Shown piece by piece: positions 13,537-20,486 of a DNA stretch of 24,641 bases. The notes beneath the pieces were generated by a model. The model ran no database searches, was not told where the DNA came from, and was given only the letters and a program-made list of their open reading frames with translations. Origin of the DNA: a virus; the IMG/VR virus record IMGVR_UViG_3300032242_000846, positions 1 through 24,641 of that record; one strand, given 5' to 3'. The position numbers were made by a program, and so were the translations under genes. The stretch's first letter is position 1. Each line of letters opens with the position of its first letter.

Positions 13537-14306
13537 TAGTCTTTATTTTTAACCCAATAAGGTAGTGATATAATAGGTTTAGTACCTTCCATCATATACC
13601 AAAAGTCATAAGACATATTAAAACATTCTGGATGTTCTAGGCAATAATTAAACCCTACGCATAATCTTTCTAATTCTCTTCTACCATACTTTATGAAGTC
13701 ATCAGCAACACGAACTAGTCCATGATAATATGGCTCACTCTTCTCTATAACATAGAAAGAAAATGCTTGCCCCTCTTGGGTATAAATAGCTGCTTGTATA
13801 TGATATTGATAGTTAAAGAAATCTTTGTTAAGAGTATCTATCTGACCGCTTTGTACTGACTTTATATCTATTACATTATCAGCCTTTACAATATCTTTAA
13901 TAGTTACAAATGGAAGTCCGTATATTTCTGTTCTTTCTTCCACCTCTTTTTGGGCCCCATTCATAAGTATTTCAAACTCTGGGCTTGTACTTATGTACTG
14001 AGTGAGATTGAATAACTCGTTATGTAGCTTGTCATCAATAACGGTTTTGCCCTCAGATTCAGCCACAAATTTAGCCTGACCTTCCTTGCCTATTGTTGTA
14101 CGCAAATCAAACTTAGGGGATACTGCAAACTGCTTGTCAAACTCCTGTGGCTCAAGCAACATACAATGTAATGCTTGGCCATAAATTAAAGCTGGTGTAG
14201 TTTCCTTTGGCTTGTTCCTGTAGTTCATAAAGTGCCTTGGGCTTTTGGCAAATTCTTTTATAGACGAGTAGCTTAATGGCCTCTCGTTTAAATCTTGTAA
14301 TGTCAT
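13536..14306 (-). CDS. PD-(D/E)XK exonuclease (PDDEXK_3/RecE-like, recombination)
   Basis: The 256-residue protein fits the PDDEXK_3 family, exonuclease VIII-like. YSSIKEFAKSPRHFMNYR and ALIYGQALHCMLLEP near residues 13-55 hold the conserved His, KADNVIDIKSVQ (about 140-152) gives the D-x-K catalytic strand, and YQYHIQAAIY near 170 gives the conserved Gln-Tyr helix. It would degrade one strand of DNA ends to make single-stranded tails for the ERF annealing protein encoded 1 nt upstream, together a Red/RecET-type recombination pair. Confidence 0.85.
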   Translation of the reverse strand: MTLQDLNERPLSYSSIKEFAKSPRHFMNYRNKPKETTPALIYGQALHCMLLEPQEFDKQFAVSPKFDLRTTIGKEGQAKFVAESEGKTVIDDKLHNELFNLTQYISTSPEFEILMNGAQKEVEERTEIYGLPFVTIKDIVKADNVIDIKSVQSGQIDTLNKDFFNYQYHIQAAIYTQEGQAFSFYVIEKSEPYYHGLVRVADDFIKYGRRELERLCVGFNYCLEHPECFNMSYDFWYMMEGTKPIISLPYWVKNKD

Positions 14307-14307
14307 T

Positions 14308-14871
14308 TTAATTTGTTTTGGTTAATAATTCGCTTACCTTCTTTGATACCTTAAACTTCTTTCTTACATCAGCTAAGGTTGCCTTGCCTTCTTCTAAAGC
14401 CTTCTTAACCTTATCAAATGATTCAGACTTCTCGTTTAACCATGGTAGATTGTTATCTACTGGAGCTGCCTCTACTACTGTCTTGGTTGTAGGTTGAGAT
14501 GAGGCATTACCATCATCATCCTCATCAGCAATAATCAAATTTAATAACCCACTTAAAGAATATCTTTTGGCATAGCTTACTGCTGAACCATATTCCTGTG
14601 GTGTGTTCTTCTGAACAATGATTGGGAATACTGAGGATATAGACTCATTGCTACCAGCCTCATACACCTCTGTCATTACATACAAACTATTATCGTTTGT
14701 AATGTTTTTTTGAATTACTACCAAGCCATACTTAGTTAGGTAAGGTTGGATGTGATGTTGAATCGCATCTAAGGTTGCATACTTAGATTTAAAAAATGGG
14801 TTGTCCGCAGACTTTTTTACAGCAGGGCATTCGCTTTGGAATCCTACTAGAGCTTTTAATAGAGCTTTCAT
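14308..14871 (-). CDS. ERF-family single-strand annealing recombinase
   Basis: The 187-residue protein matches the ERF superfamily: FQSECPAVKKSADNPFFKSK, YATLDAIQHHIQPYLTKYGL and YGSAVSYAKRYSLSGLLNLI are its hallmark segments, followed by ADEDDDG and an acidic/Lys-rich linker. ERF proteins form rings that anneal complementary single strands, here with the exonuclease encoded next. I chose the ATG at 14871, which follows an A/C-rich leader (ACACACAT). A longer in-frame start at 14937 adds 22 hydrophobic residues and would read through a terminator hairpin, so it is less likely. Confidence 0.85.
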   Translation of the reverse strand: MKALLKALVGFQSECPAVKKSADNPFFKSKYATLDAIQHHIQPYLTKYGLVVIQKNITNDNSLYVMTEVYEAGSNESISSVFPIIVQKNTPQEYGSAVSYAKRYSLSGLLNLIIADEDDDGNASSQPTTKTVVEAAPVDNNLPWLNEKSESFDKVKKALEEGKATLADVRKKFKVSKKVSELLTKTN

Positions 14872-14890
14872 ATGTGTGTGTTTAAATTTT

Positions 14891-14922
14891 AAAAAAAAGG
14901 GGGCAAGTAGAAACAAGCCCCC
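14891..14922 (-). terminator. Rho-independent terminator/attenuator just before the ERF gene
   Basis: On the minus strand a GGGGGC/GCCCCC stem of 6 bp with a 12-nt loop is followed by eight U residues, a textbook terminator. It ends only 20 nt before the ERF start, with no promoter visible between. A competing stem GCCC-ACGG-GGGC that uses the terminator's 5' arm can also be drawn, so it may be an attenuator rather than a simple stop. Confidence 0.75.
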
Positions 14923-14930
14923 GTGGGCCA

Positions 14931-14957
14931 TTATCATTCTTAAACAAAGAATAATAA
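14931..14957 (-). other. 11-bp hairpin directly after the stop of the 67-residue gene
   Basis: On the minus strand TTATTATTCTT and AAGAATGATAA pair over 11 bp (one G-U) around a TGTTT loop. It begins just after the stop codon at 14959 and lies 8 nt upstream of the GC-rich terminator stem. The two hairpins in tandem form a structured element between the small gene and ERF. Confidence 0.6.
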
Positions 14958-14958
14958 G

Positions 14959-15162
14959 TTAAATGTTTTGTCCTTTATCAGTCTTAATTGTACCGGCTAT
15001 TCCGTGCTTCCAAAAAGCATTAAGAATAGTAATCTCAATAGTCTCTAGGGCTATGTCAATCATCTCTTGCTTATGTTCTGGAAAGGCAATCGTGGTGTCA
15101 AGCATCTTTCTAACACTATCTTTAGTGTCATCAATAATTGTTTGTTGTAAATCTCGTATCAT
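14959..15162 (-). CDS. Small helical hypothetical protein, first gene of the ERF transcript
   Basis: The 67-residue product is an acidic helical protein (LQQTIIDDTKDSVRKMLDTT, MIDIALETIEITILNAFWKH) without a membrane segment or known domain. It has its own promoter 19 nt upstream and is followed at once by two hairpins, the second a terminator. It therefore could be made alone, or with the recombination genes when the terminator is read through. Its function is unknown. Confidence 0.6.
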   Translation of the reverse strand: MIRDLQQTIIDDTKDSVRKMLDTTIAFPEHKQEMIDIALETIEITILNAFWKHGIAGTIKTDKGQNI

Positions 15163-15181
15163 AATGTGTGGTTTAGGAATT

Positions 15182-15212
15182 CAAAGTTATATACAATTGT
15201 GTATTAAACAAA
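15182..15212 (-). promoter_or_regulatory. Bacteroidetes-type promoter upstream of the recombination/replication block
   Basis: On the minus strand TTTG (15212-15209) and, after 19 nt, TAACTTTG (15189-15182) fit the -33/-7 consensus exactly. The gene start at 15162 lies 19 nt downstream. It separates the accessory gene cluster on its upstream side from the replication block. Confidence 0.75.
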
Positions 15213-15234
15213 TTATTTAGCAACTTTTTTTAAA

Positions 15235-15429
15235 TTATTTTTCAAACTCTTGTAAGGTTTCTTTTTTAATCTCAGAGTCTAACTCCTTGAGTAATTCAAA
15301 TTTTTCAAGAACTTCTGGTCCACTTTGGGTGCAGTAAACTGATTCCCAATAGGTGCCAGTCCATTTCTCAATGTTATACCAAATTGTTTGCTTAATAACA
15401 TTAGTTTCTTTTTGTAGTCTAATTTTCAT
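15235..15429 (-). CDS. Small hypothetical protein
   Basis: The 64-residue product has a basic, beta-like start (IKQTIWYNIEKWTGTYWESV) and an acidic helical end (ELLKELDSEIKKETLQEFEK). No domain is recognised. Its ATG lies 11 nt inside the end of the preceding small gene. It is the last gene of the accessory cluster before the promoter at 15182-15212. Confidence 0.55.
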   Translation of the reverse strand: MKIRLQKETNVIKQTIWYNIEKWTGTYWESVYCTQSGPEVLEKFELLKELDSEIKKETLQEFEK

Positions 15430-15592
15430 GTATTGGTTCTTGAGGGAATAAAATAATTGGTTTACTTGGGGTGCTTTTCTTTACTACATCCATTATTTGT
15501 TTAAAGGCATCTTTATCATATAGTAATGAATGATTAATTTCTGTAATAATTACTCTTTTTTCTACCTCGTTTAATTGCTGATATTTAGTCAT
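15419..15592 (-). CDS. Small hypothetical protein (57 residues)
   Basis: A 58-codon frame starts at 15592 by ATGA overlap with the gene upstream and overlaps the gene downstream by 11 nt. The product starts MTKYQQLNEVEKRVIITEIN, is helical, and ends with a Pro-rich part (TPSKPIILFPQEPIHEN). The tight coupling on both sides supports it as a real gene. Function is unknown. Confidence 0.55.
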   Translation of the reverse strand: MTKYQQLNEVEKRVIITEINHSLLYDKDAFKQIMDVVKKSTPSKPIILFPQEPIHEN

Positions 15593-15753
15593 TTGTTTTC
15601 GTTTGAATTAATAAATTTTACCATTGGTTTTCTATTGTGGGCCCTTTTGATATGCATATGCAATCCACAACCCTCACATACCTGATGCTCGTGAGCATAA
15701 TGTTTGTCTGCTGAAATGTAATTACTTAACGTCTTCCACTGGTGTTGATGCAT
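15589..15753 (-). CDS. Small Cys/His-rich putative zinc-binding protein
   Basis: From the ATG at 15753 the product has 54 residues: MHQHQWKTLSNYISADKHYA then HEHQVCEGCGLHMHIKRAH. Two Cys (CEGC) and many His suggest a metal-binding knuckle. Upstream in-frame ATGs at 15777 and 15819 would increase the overlap with the preceding gene (ending 15722) to 56-98 nt; I prefer the shorter form with a 32-nt overlap, but the start is uncertain. Function is unknown. Confidence 0.5.
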   Translation of the reverse strand: MHQHQWKTLSNYISADKHYAHEHQVCEGCGLHMHIKRAHNRKPMVKFINSNENK

Positions 15754-15946
15754 CAGTAGTTTCAATAGGTTTTTCATTTGCTTCTTGTTGGTTAGATAAT
15801 AGGGTGTCAAAGGTGCCAATCATGAATATTGTAATCGGCATTTCAGACTTTTGTTTGGCAGTAAAGTTTGTGTTGTAGTCATTCTTTAACTGCTCGTAAT
15901 TACTGGCTACAAAGGTAGCTAAGGCGTGTAGGATTTGATTTTTCAT
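15722..15946 (-). CDS. Small hypothetical protein with acidic tail
   Basis: The 74-residue product has a helical N-terminus (MKNQILHALATFVASNYEQL), a middle resembling a short amphipathic segment (MPITIFMIGTFDTLLS) and a disordered Thr/Glu/Pro-rich tail. It overlaps the upstream gene's stop by 4 nt. There is no recognised domain. Confidence 0.5.
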   Translation of the reverse strand: MKNQILHALATFVASNYEQLKNDYNTNFTAKQKSEMPITIFMIGTFDTLLSNQQEANEKPIETTDASTPVEDVK

Positions 15947-16152
15947 AGGTTTGTGTATTGTTTAATTTGTTGATATTTGTCCATAATGTCTATGGTTTCT
16001 CCAGCCACATAAAGCTCAAGTTTAATCAGCTCTCTGTCGCCTTCGTCAATGTAATGTAGGCCGTGTCCTTCGGCCTCAGCATAATTTTCTACCACCTGAT
16101 AGGTTGCCTTGACCTCAATCATAGGCCATTCAATTTCTAGTCGTGTTCTCAT
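15943..16152 (-). CDS. Small hypothetical acidic protein
   Basis: The 69-residue product is soluble and beta-like in its first half (IEWPMIEVKATYQVVENYAE), with acidic residues throughout. Its start is preceded by the A/C-rich leader AAAAACACAAACA, which recurs before many minus-strand genes here. No family is recognised. Confidence 0.5.
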   Translation of the reverse strand: MRTRLEIEWPMIEVKATYQVVENYAEAEGHGLHYIDEGDRELIKLELYVAGETIDIMDKYQQIKQYTNL

Positions 16153-16163
16153 TGTTTGTGTTT

Positions 16164-16430
16164 TTAAATTATAATTGTTTCTTTCCAGTTGCCAATAGGC
16201 TCACCGCTTATCAATCTTAGAAAGCAGTTCTCAGCATCCATAAGTTCTTGAAAATGGATAGGCTCTTTTTTATCCTTGATAGGACTCCAATCAGCCCAAT
16301 CTTTGTTAATAAATAGCAGTCGCTTTAAAACGCTGATGATAGTAATTTGCCTTTTCTCTATGGTATAATAATACATAGAGTCGTTGATGTAGGCTCCCAT
16401 CCATTGGTGTTTAACTATTCGGTGTTTCAT
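16164..16430 (-). CDS. Small hypothetical basic protein
   Basis: The 88-residue product is rich in aromatic and basic residues (YINDSMYYYTIEKRQITIIS) and has an acidic helical segment near 55-70 (IHFQELMDAENCFLRL). There is no signal peptide. Its start lies 20 nt inside the small membrane gene upstream. It is not recognised. Confidence 0.5.
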   Translation of the reverse strand: MKHRIVKHQWMGAYINDSMYYYTIEKRQITIISVLKRLLFINKDWADWSPIKDKKEPIHFQELMDAENCFLRLISGEPIGNWKETIII

Positions 16431-16518
16431 CTTCTTTATTTTTAATTAGTGGTGCATTAATAAATTCATAGATTATCCAAATCCACGAGATAATAAGTAA
16501 TGAGATTGCAATTTTCAT
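16411..16518 (-). CDS. Tiny single-span membrane protein
   Basis: A 35-residue frame starting at 16518 encodes a membrane segment, KIAISLLIISWIWIIYEF, and a charged end (LIKNKEDETPNS). It sits 3 nt after the gene upstream and overlaps the gene downstream by 20 nt, filling what would otherwise be a gap. Very small membrane proteins are common in phage early regions as host-takeover or superinfection factors; no specific role is shown. Confidence 0.45.
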   Translation of the reverse strand: MKIAISLLIISWIWIIYEFINAPLIKNKEDETPNS

Positions 16519-16521
16519 AAA

Positions 16522-16833
16522 TTATTTGTTTTGGTTATTTAAATCTCCTCCCATTATTTTTTCAAATACATCAGAATTCCTTACACTTTCCATAAATCTT
16601 TCACAATGTCTTTCAATAGCTATTTGTTCAAATGTTTTTTGGTTATAGGTTTGGTTGTAGTATTCAATTGAAGCATCTTCTGAATTCCATTGTTCACCTC
16701 CTTGAACAAAAGCATCTTTTATCTGCTCTTTTTCTTTTTCTAAAAAATAAGTCCCATCAATACTTATAGGATAAGTTTTTTCGTCAAATGATTTTTGTAA
16801 TTTTTCTAATAATTCTTGCATTGCTGTTTTCAT
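16522..16833 (-). CDS. Hypothetical helical protein
   Basis: The 103-residue product begins MKTAMQELLEKLQKSF and is mostly helical and acidic (KEKEQIKDAFVQGGEQWNSE), with a GGEQW turn and a disordered NNQNK end. Small phage proteins with a similar pattern are common but without known function. It starts by ATGA overlap with the 54-residue gene upstream. Confidence 0.55.
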   Translation of the reverse strand: MKTAMQELLEKLQKSFDEKTYPISIDGTYFLEKEKEQIKDAFVQGGEQWNSEDASIEYYNQTYNQKTFEQIAIERHCERFMESVRNSDVFEKIMGGDLNNQNK

Positions 16834-16994
16834 AATACTTCTATTTTAGACTTCATAAATTTCTTGGCCTCATCTCCGTGTTTTTTTTCAATCTCATTAA
16901 GTAAGGCGTGTTTAAATTTCTTTTTCATCTGTCCAAAAGCCTTGGCTTCTTTTTTAGCCTCAGCTACTTCTTGTTTTGTTAGTTTTTCTTTCAT
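16830..16994 (-). CDS. Small Lys/Glu-rich helical protein (54 residues)
   Basis: A frame of 54 codons starts at 16994 and ends by ATGA overlap with the next gene. The product (MKEKLTKQEVAEAKKEAKAF ... HGDEAKKFMKSKIEVL) is a highly charged single or double helix. It starts 6 nt after the gene upstream. The coupling at both ends supports expression; its function is unknown. Confidence 0.5.
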   Translation of the reverse strand: MKEKLTKQEVAEAKKEAKAFGQMKKKFKHALLNEIEKKHGDEAKKFMKSKIEVL

Positions 16995-17000
16995 GGTATA

Positions 17001-17129
17001 TTATTTGGTTAAAAAATCGGTGTGAGCCTTGGCACTGGTTAGAGTCTTATGGGCTGAGTCATCTATTGAGGTAACCCATTCATCTCCAATAAGATATATC
17101 CAATAGCCTAGGTAGTATACTTTATTCAT
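17001..17129 (-). CDS. Tiny aromatic-rich hypothetical protein (42 residues)
   Basis: A frame of 42 codons starts at 17129, 10 nt after the stop of the gene upstream, and stops 6 nt before the next gene. The product begins MNKVYYLGYWIYLIGDEWVT and ends in a helical TSAKAHTDFLTK. Its neat fit between two genes and its non-random composition suggest it is real. No function can be assigned. Confidence 0.45.
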   Translation of the reverse strand: MNKVYYLGYWIYLIGDEWVTSIDDSAHKTLTSAKAHTDFLTK

Positions 17130-17139
17130 TGCTTGTCGT

Positions 17140-17382
17140 TTATTCTGCCCTTTCATAAAGGTCGTTATCAAATTGGGTTAACTCGTGTAGCTCTACCTCA
17201 ATGAATCGGATATAAAAGTCCGACATAACGATGTTGTCGTTATTAATTAGGTCTTGAAGTTTAGTTAAGGTCATTACGTCTCCGTATTGTTCAGCACAAT
17301 CAATAAATTGGTCATCGCTGAATTCCTTGATGTCAATTACATTTTCAATTCCTAATAAATAGGCTCGTGTTTCTTTTTGCAT
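17140..17382 (-). CDS. Small acidic hypothetical protein
   Basis: The 80-residue product is acidic, helical and soluble (IKEFSDDQFIDCAEQYGDVM, FIEVELHELTQFDNDLYERA). No domain is recognised; small acidic proteins of this type are frequent in phage early regions and sometimes mimic DNA or inhibit host enzymes. It is preceded by the leader AAAACACAAAACC and an 89-nt gap that may hold a promoter. Confidence 0.55.
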   Translation of the reverse strand: MQKETRAYLLGIENVIDIKEFSDDQFIDCAEQYGDVMTLTKLQDLINNDNIVMSDFYIRFIEVELHELTQFDNDLYERAE

Positions 17383-17471
17383 GGTTTTGTGTTTTAGAAT
17401 GTAAAAGTATTGTTTAACTTATTACATTGTTGTTAATGGATTGTTAAAATTTGCTAAAGTGTCCGTATTGT

Positions 17472-17690
17472 TTAGCTTTTAGCTGATTGAATTAGGTCAT
17501 AGTACTTGTCATATAGGTCGTCAAAAATATCTTGAGCCTCGGGCGTGTAGCTTGTTTCCTCTTCATCTTCTTCATAAATTTGAATAGAATCGTGCCAATT
17601 ATTTTGTAGTTCTAGGTCAGCTAATTCACTAGCCAATTCAACAATGTTGATTGTAACATTTGTTTGCGTGTCGTTTGTAAAGGTGTTCAT
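17472..17690 (-). CDS. Small very acidic hypothetical protein
   Basis: The 72-residue product has a Thr-rich start and then many Asp/Glu residues (YEEDEEETSY, EAQDIFDDLYDKYYDLIQ). The composition could suit DNA mimicry, but that is speculative. The leader AAAACAAAACAAT precedes its ATG. A 6-bp inverted repeat (GCTAAA/TTTAGC) spans its stop codon, without a U run. Confidence 0.5.
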   Translation of the reverse strand: MNTFTNDTQTNVTINIVELASELADLELQNNWHDSIQIYEEDEEETSYTPEAQDIFDDLYDKYYDLIQSAKS

Positions 17691-17707
17691 ATTGTTTTGT
17701 TTTAGGT

Positions 17708-18382
17708 TTAAAAAAGTTCTCCAGTGCTGGCTCCAGTTACAGGAGCTTCACCCCATTGTTTAGCCATAGCATCAGCTATGCCTTGAAAGGTTTTGCTTCT
17801 TAATGTTCTTCGTTCTTGTGGTGTCTTAGCCTCTAATAAAGCTTTATAATACCACATGGCTTGTCGTTTGGGCTTACCCGTTCGTTTGTCAATCCATTCC
17901 ATAAACTCGCCCTTATCAACCATTTTGGTTGGCTTTAATTTAGGCAATCCCTTTAGCCATAAACAAGTTGACTTACTAGCTGAATCTCCAAACATATAAG
18001 GTTGGACAATTTGGTCGGGTTTTTTTATCTTGCTTGATATGACTGATATAGGATTCTCAATGGCTATCATCGGTATGTTTGCCTCCATAAGCCTACGGAC
18101 AAAGTCTAAAGCCTCAGCTTGGTTTTTATACCTTTCTAGGTTTGGCGTCTTGTCTTTATTGTATAAATGCCTTGCACCGCTTACCGACAAATAAGTACAA
18201 GGGGGATGGGCAATCATTAAGTCCCAACCTTGCTCAATAAATCCAAATACATCACCTTGCAAATGCCATTCGGGATGACCACCGCTACAAGGTAATATGT
18301 CGCACGAGTAGGCCTCGTGTCCTAGCTTTCTAAATGCCTTGGTTACTGCTTGAGATTCTTCACAAGCTATTAGTACTTTCAT
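17708..18382 (-). CDS. Cytosine-C5 DNA methyltransferase-like protein (orphan)
   Basis: The 224-residue product has a SAM-binding-like start (KVLIACEESQAVTKAFRKLG, then HEAYSCDILPCSGG). Its motif IV is AHPPCTYLSVSG, with catalytic-type C62, and its motif VI is IENP (E109-P111). These are the hallmarks of m5C methyltransferases, though the protein is shorter than full enzymes and the target-recognition region is small. No restriction partner lies nearby, so it may protect phage DNA or modify host sites. It is in the accessory cluster, co-oriented with tiny genes. Confidence 0.7.
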   Translation of the reverse strand: MKVLIACEESQAVTKAFRKLGHEAYSCDILPCSGGHPEWHLQGDVFGFIEQGWDLMIAHPPCTYLSVSGARHLYNKDKTPNLERYKNQAEALDFVRRLMEANIPMIAIENPISVISSKIKKPDQIVQPYMFGDSASKSTCLWLKGLPKLKPTKMVDKGEFMEWIDKRTGKPKRQAMWYYKALLEAKTPQERRTLRSKTFQGIADAMAKQWGEAPVTGASTGELF

Positions 18383-18400
18383 AGTTATTGTTTGTATTGT

Positions 18401-18637
18401 TTATAGATAATCCGAAGGGTCTGATACCAAGCAAATTGAGGTCAGCGTATTGTTTGTTTCGGCATCAAATAAATCTTCCATAACAAACTTGCATAGATTA
18501 ACATCGGAGTCCGAATCATATCTATAATTTATTAAAATATTAGAGAGGTCATCTCCTCTATCTTCAAGGTCTAATAAATAGCCTAACAATTCCTTGGCGT
18601 TTAACATTTTGTAATGTACTTCATTTGTTTTTTTCAT
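18401..18637 (-). CDS. Small acidic hypothetical protein
   Basis: The 78-residue product has a helical Leu/Asp/Glu-rich segment (NAKELLGYLLDLEDRGDDLS) followed by alternating residues (NILINYRYDSDSDVNLCKFV), which suggests a small alpha/beta fold. It is not recognised. The leader AAAACACAAACATA precedes the ATG; its TAA opens the leader of the methyltransferase gene. Confidence 0.5.
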   Translation of the reverse strand: MKKTNEVHYKMLNAKELLGYLLDLEDRGDDLSNILINYRYDSDSDVNLCKFVMEDLFDAETNNTLTSICLVSDPSDYL

Positions 18638-18657
18638 TATGTTTGTGTTTTTATTGT

Positions 18658-18864
18658 TTAAAATATCTCCATAGTGTTTCTTTCATCATCATATTGGTAT
18701 ATATATACCCCTATGGTATCCCAACATATTCCTATTGAGCAGTCGTGATGCCTTAATAAGTCATCTAATATTTCATCGGCTTCGTATTCGGTTAGTTCTA
18801 TGCCTAATTCGTTTGCTCTCATAAGCACATCATCGGTTGACCAAATTATTGATATTGTTTTCAT
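18658..18864 (-). CDS. Small conserved phage/mobile-element protein (IWSxxDV family)
   Basis: The 68-residue product reads IIWSTDDVLMRANELGIELT, then EADEILDDLLRHHDCSIGIC and WDTIGVYI. The pattern (W-S-x-x-D-V, an acidic helix, R-x-H-D-x-x-I-G-x-x-W-D) is one I know as a widespread small protein in Bacteroidetes phages and mobile elements, of unknown function. It starts by ATGA overlap with the gene upstream. Confidence 0.6.
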   Translation of the reverse strand: MKTISIIWSTDDVLMRANELGIELTEYEADEILDDLLRHHDCSIGICWDTIGVYIYQYDDERNTMEIF

Positions 18865-19130
18865 TGCTTGTCGTTTAAGTTTTGTTTAATAGTTTTTATA
18901 AAGTCGTTAACCTTGTCCGTATTGTTTATACAGCTTAGTTCAATTTCTTTGATGTATTTCATTCCCTCGTTGGTATCTTGACATAAACATAAATAGTTGT
19001 CGCCTACTTGTATACTTAAATTGTTGTCAAGTATTATGGAGTCATCGCATTCCTCCCAATATTCGGGCAAAATTGTTTGCAATACCTTAATGTTATTTTT
19101 TTCTAATAGTTTGTTTAGTTTGTTTGTCAT
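18861..19130 (-). CDS. Small acidic hypothetical protein
   Basis: The 89-residue product has a helical basic start (NKLNKLLEKNNIKVLQTILP) and an acidic, probably beta-rich middle with three Cys residues (C28, C49 and one near 68). No domain is recognised. It is coupled to the downstream gene by a 4-nt overlap and preceded by an A-rich leader. Confidence 0.5.
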   Translation of the reverse strand: MTNKLNKLLEKNNIKVLQTILPEYWEECDDSIILDNNLSIQVGDNYLCLCQDTNEGMKYIKEIELSCINNTDKVNDFIKTIKQNLNDKQ

Positions 19131-19159
19131 AGTTTTATTTTTTGTGTTCGTATTGTTTA

Positions 19160-19519
19160 TTAATTAGTTGCCTCAAACCAAGTCCAATTGAATGACCCTA
19201 CTGAATAGTATTTTTTCTTATTAATTATAATCGGTTTAGATGTCGCAATACATTCAATTTTTCCACTATAAAAAGATTTTTCTATTATTACATCGTATAA
19301 AGAATCGTATTCGTAATAACTAAAATCGTAATCGTTTTTATTATCCTCGCTTGTATCCTTGTGAAAGTCTTTTAATACCTTTAAGGTAGTTTTTAAATCA
19401 AATAAAGGACATTCCCAACCATTCCAATAAATGCCAAATGTTAATCCATTGTATTTTTCCGAGCCGTTGGCGGTTTCAATCTCAAAGGTTCTTTTTTCAA
19501 TTTTTCTTGTCGTGTTCAT
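19160..19519 (-). CDS. Hypothetical protein with C-terminal GSFNWTWFE motif
   Basis: The 119-residue product has a beta-rich N-terminus (RTFEIETANGSEKYNGLTFG), a charged middle with many Asp and Tyr residues, and a C-terminal strand VGSFNWTWFEA. Small phage proteins ending in this type of motif are known without function. It is preceded by the leader TAAAACAAAACAATATG and lies 11 nt after the 46-residue gene. Confidence 0.5.
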   Translation of the reverse strand: MNTTRKIEKRTFEIETANGSEKYNGLTFGIYWNGWECPLFDLKTTLKVLKDFHKDTSEDNKNDYDFSYYEYDSLYDVIIEKSFYSGKIECIATSKPIIINKKKYYSVGSFNWTWFEATN

Positions 19520-19530
19520 ATTGTTTTGTT

Positions 19531-19671
19531 TTATAAATTAAAGTACTTTATTATTTCATTTTCTTGCTTATCATTTAAAGATAATTGACCGCTTAAATAC
19601 AAAGAAAGTATTTCATTATTGGTCGGCAAATAGCCGTAAATTTTTACATAATTTTTTTTAATTGTTTGCAT
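19531..19671 (-). CDS. Tiny hypothetical protein (46 residues)
   Basis: A frame of 46 codons starts at 19671 just downstream of a terminator and ends 11 nt before the next gene. The product (MQTIKKNYVKIYGYLPTNNE, ILSLYLSGQLSLNDKQENEI) has two short helices that resemble a degenerate HTH. It may be the first gene of the next transcript. It is supported only by position and composition. Confidence 0.45.
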   Translation of the reverse strand: MQTIKKNYVKIYGYLPTNNEILSLYLSGQLSLNDKQENEIIKYFNL

Positions 19672-19700
19672 ATCGTTTATATTTTACTATTTAATTATTT

Positions 19701-19731
19701 AAAAAATTGCGGTTATACGATACCGCAAAAC
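19701..19731 (-). terminator. Rho-independent terminator after the Gp88-like gene
   Basis: On the minus strand a 7-bp stem TTGCGGT/ACCGCAA with an 8-nt loop is followed by TTTTTT. It lies 15 nt past the stop of the Gp88-like gene, whose transcript it should end. Confidence 0.7.
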
Positions 19732-19745
19732 GTTACCAAAAAAAA

Positions 19746-20486
19746 CTATTTTATAACGAAGCCGCTTATATCTTTTTTCGCGTCACCTTTTGCCGTTAAC
19801 CCTACAATAACGTTTTTAGGGTCAAAATAACGTAGGTCGGAGGCGTCACCATTTATTACGGGGTATCCTTTGTAAAATTGTGGTACCTCGTTAAATACTA
19901 CAGCAACATTCCCGCCGTCTTTTAATATTTCAAGTACTTTGTTATCGTTTGTTTCAGAGCGGCTAAATGTCAAGGAATAATTAGTATTTAAATACTTTTT
20001 AATGTGATTCGGGTTTTTTGTATAATCATAAAAAAGTAAGTTATTATAAAAGCTATCTAAAAAATCAATTCCCGCATATCTTTTTAATAGTTCTAAATGG
20101 TCAATATCTGACGTACCATTCAAACGAATAGCTATTTTAATATCTTTTTTTACGGCCTTATCGTGAATGTTTAAAAGCTCATTAGCCAATTGAATATAAA
20201 AGCCGTCACGATTATAAGCCCAAAATTTTGTTTTATTAATTCTTGACTCTTGAACGTTTGAGAATTTGCCGCGACCCGCTGAATAAAGACAAACTTTTTT
20301 GCAGCCATCGGAGGCAAAGGGGCATAAATTAAACCCATCTAATGTATTTGCGGGAGCTAAATACAAAATAAAGGTATCAAGGTCATTTTTTGCCGTCTTT
20401 GTGTTTGTCATTCCGCCGCTCAATAAATTTGCAACGGGTTTGTAAAAGTTTAACGGCTTGCTTTGTGTTTGTGTTTGTGTGTTCAT
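19746..20486 (-). CDS. Gp88-like cysteine protein of phages (function unknown)
   Basis: The 246-residue protein has the Cys cluster FNLCPFASDGCKKVCLYSAG (C55, C62, C66), an arginine/aromatic helix ESRINKTKFWAYNRDGFYIQ, and the motif IAIRLNGTSDID. That arrangement matches the large family typified by mycobacteriophage L5 Gp88, found in many phages. The Cys cluster plus a beta/alpha body recalls radical-SAM-like or metal-binding proteins, but no activity is established. It is a single-gene transcript, with terminators before and after it. The start is preceded by a long A/C-rich leader and follows a Gln/Thr repeat-coding N-terminus (NTQTQTQS). Confidence 0.65.
   Translation of the reverse strand: MNTQTQTQSKPLNFYKPVANLLSGGMTNTKTAKNDLDTFILYLAPANTLDGFNLCPFASDGCKKVCLYSAGRGKFSNVQESRINKTKFWAYNRDGFYIQLANELLNIHDKAVKKDIKIAIRLNGTSDIDHLELLKRYAGIDFLDSFYNNLLFYDYTKNPNHIKKYLNTNYSLTFSRSETNDNKVLEILKDGGNVAVVFNEVPQFYKGYPVINGDASDLRYFDPKNVIVGLTAKGDAKKDISGFVIK

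Noticed and set aside
14872-14937. Longer ERF start at 14937
   Set aside because: It would read through the hairpin-U-run terminator and adds a hydrophobic stretch not typical of ERF proteins; kept only as a possible regulatory reading frame.
17453-17476. Inverted repeat GCTAAA/TTTAGC as a terminator
   Set aside because: The stem is only 6 bp and AT-rich, and it is followed by AAATTTT rather than a U run; noted but not called.
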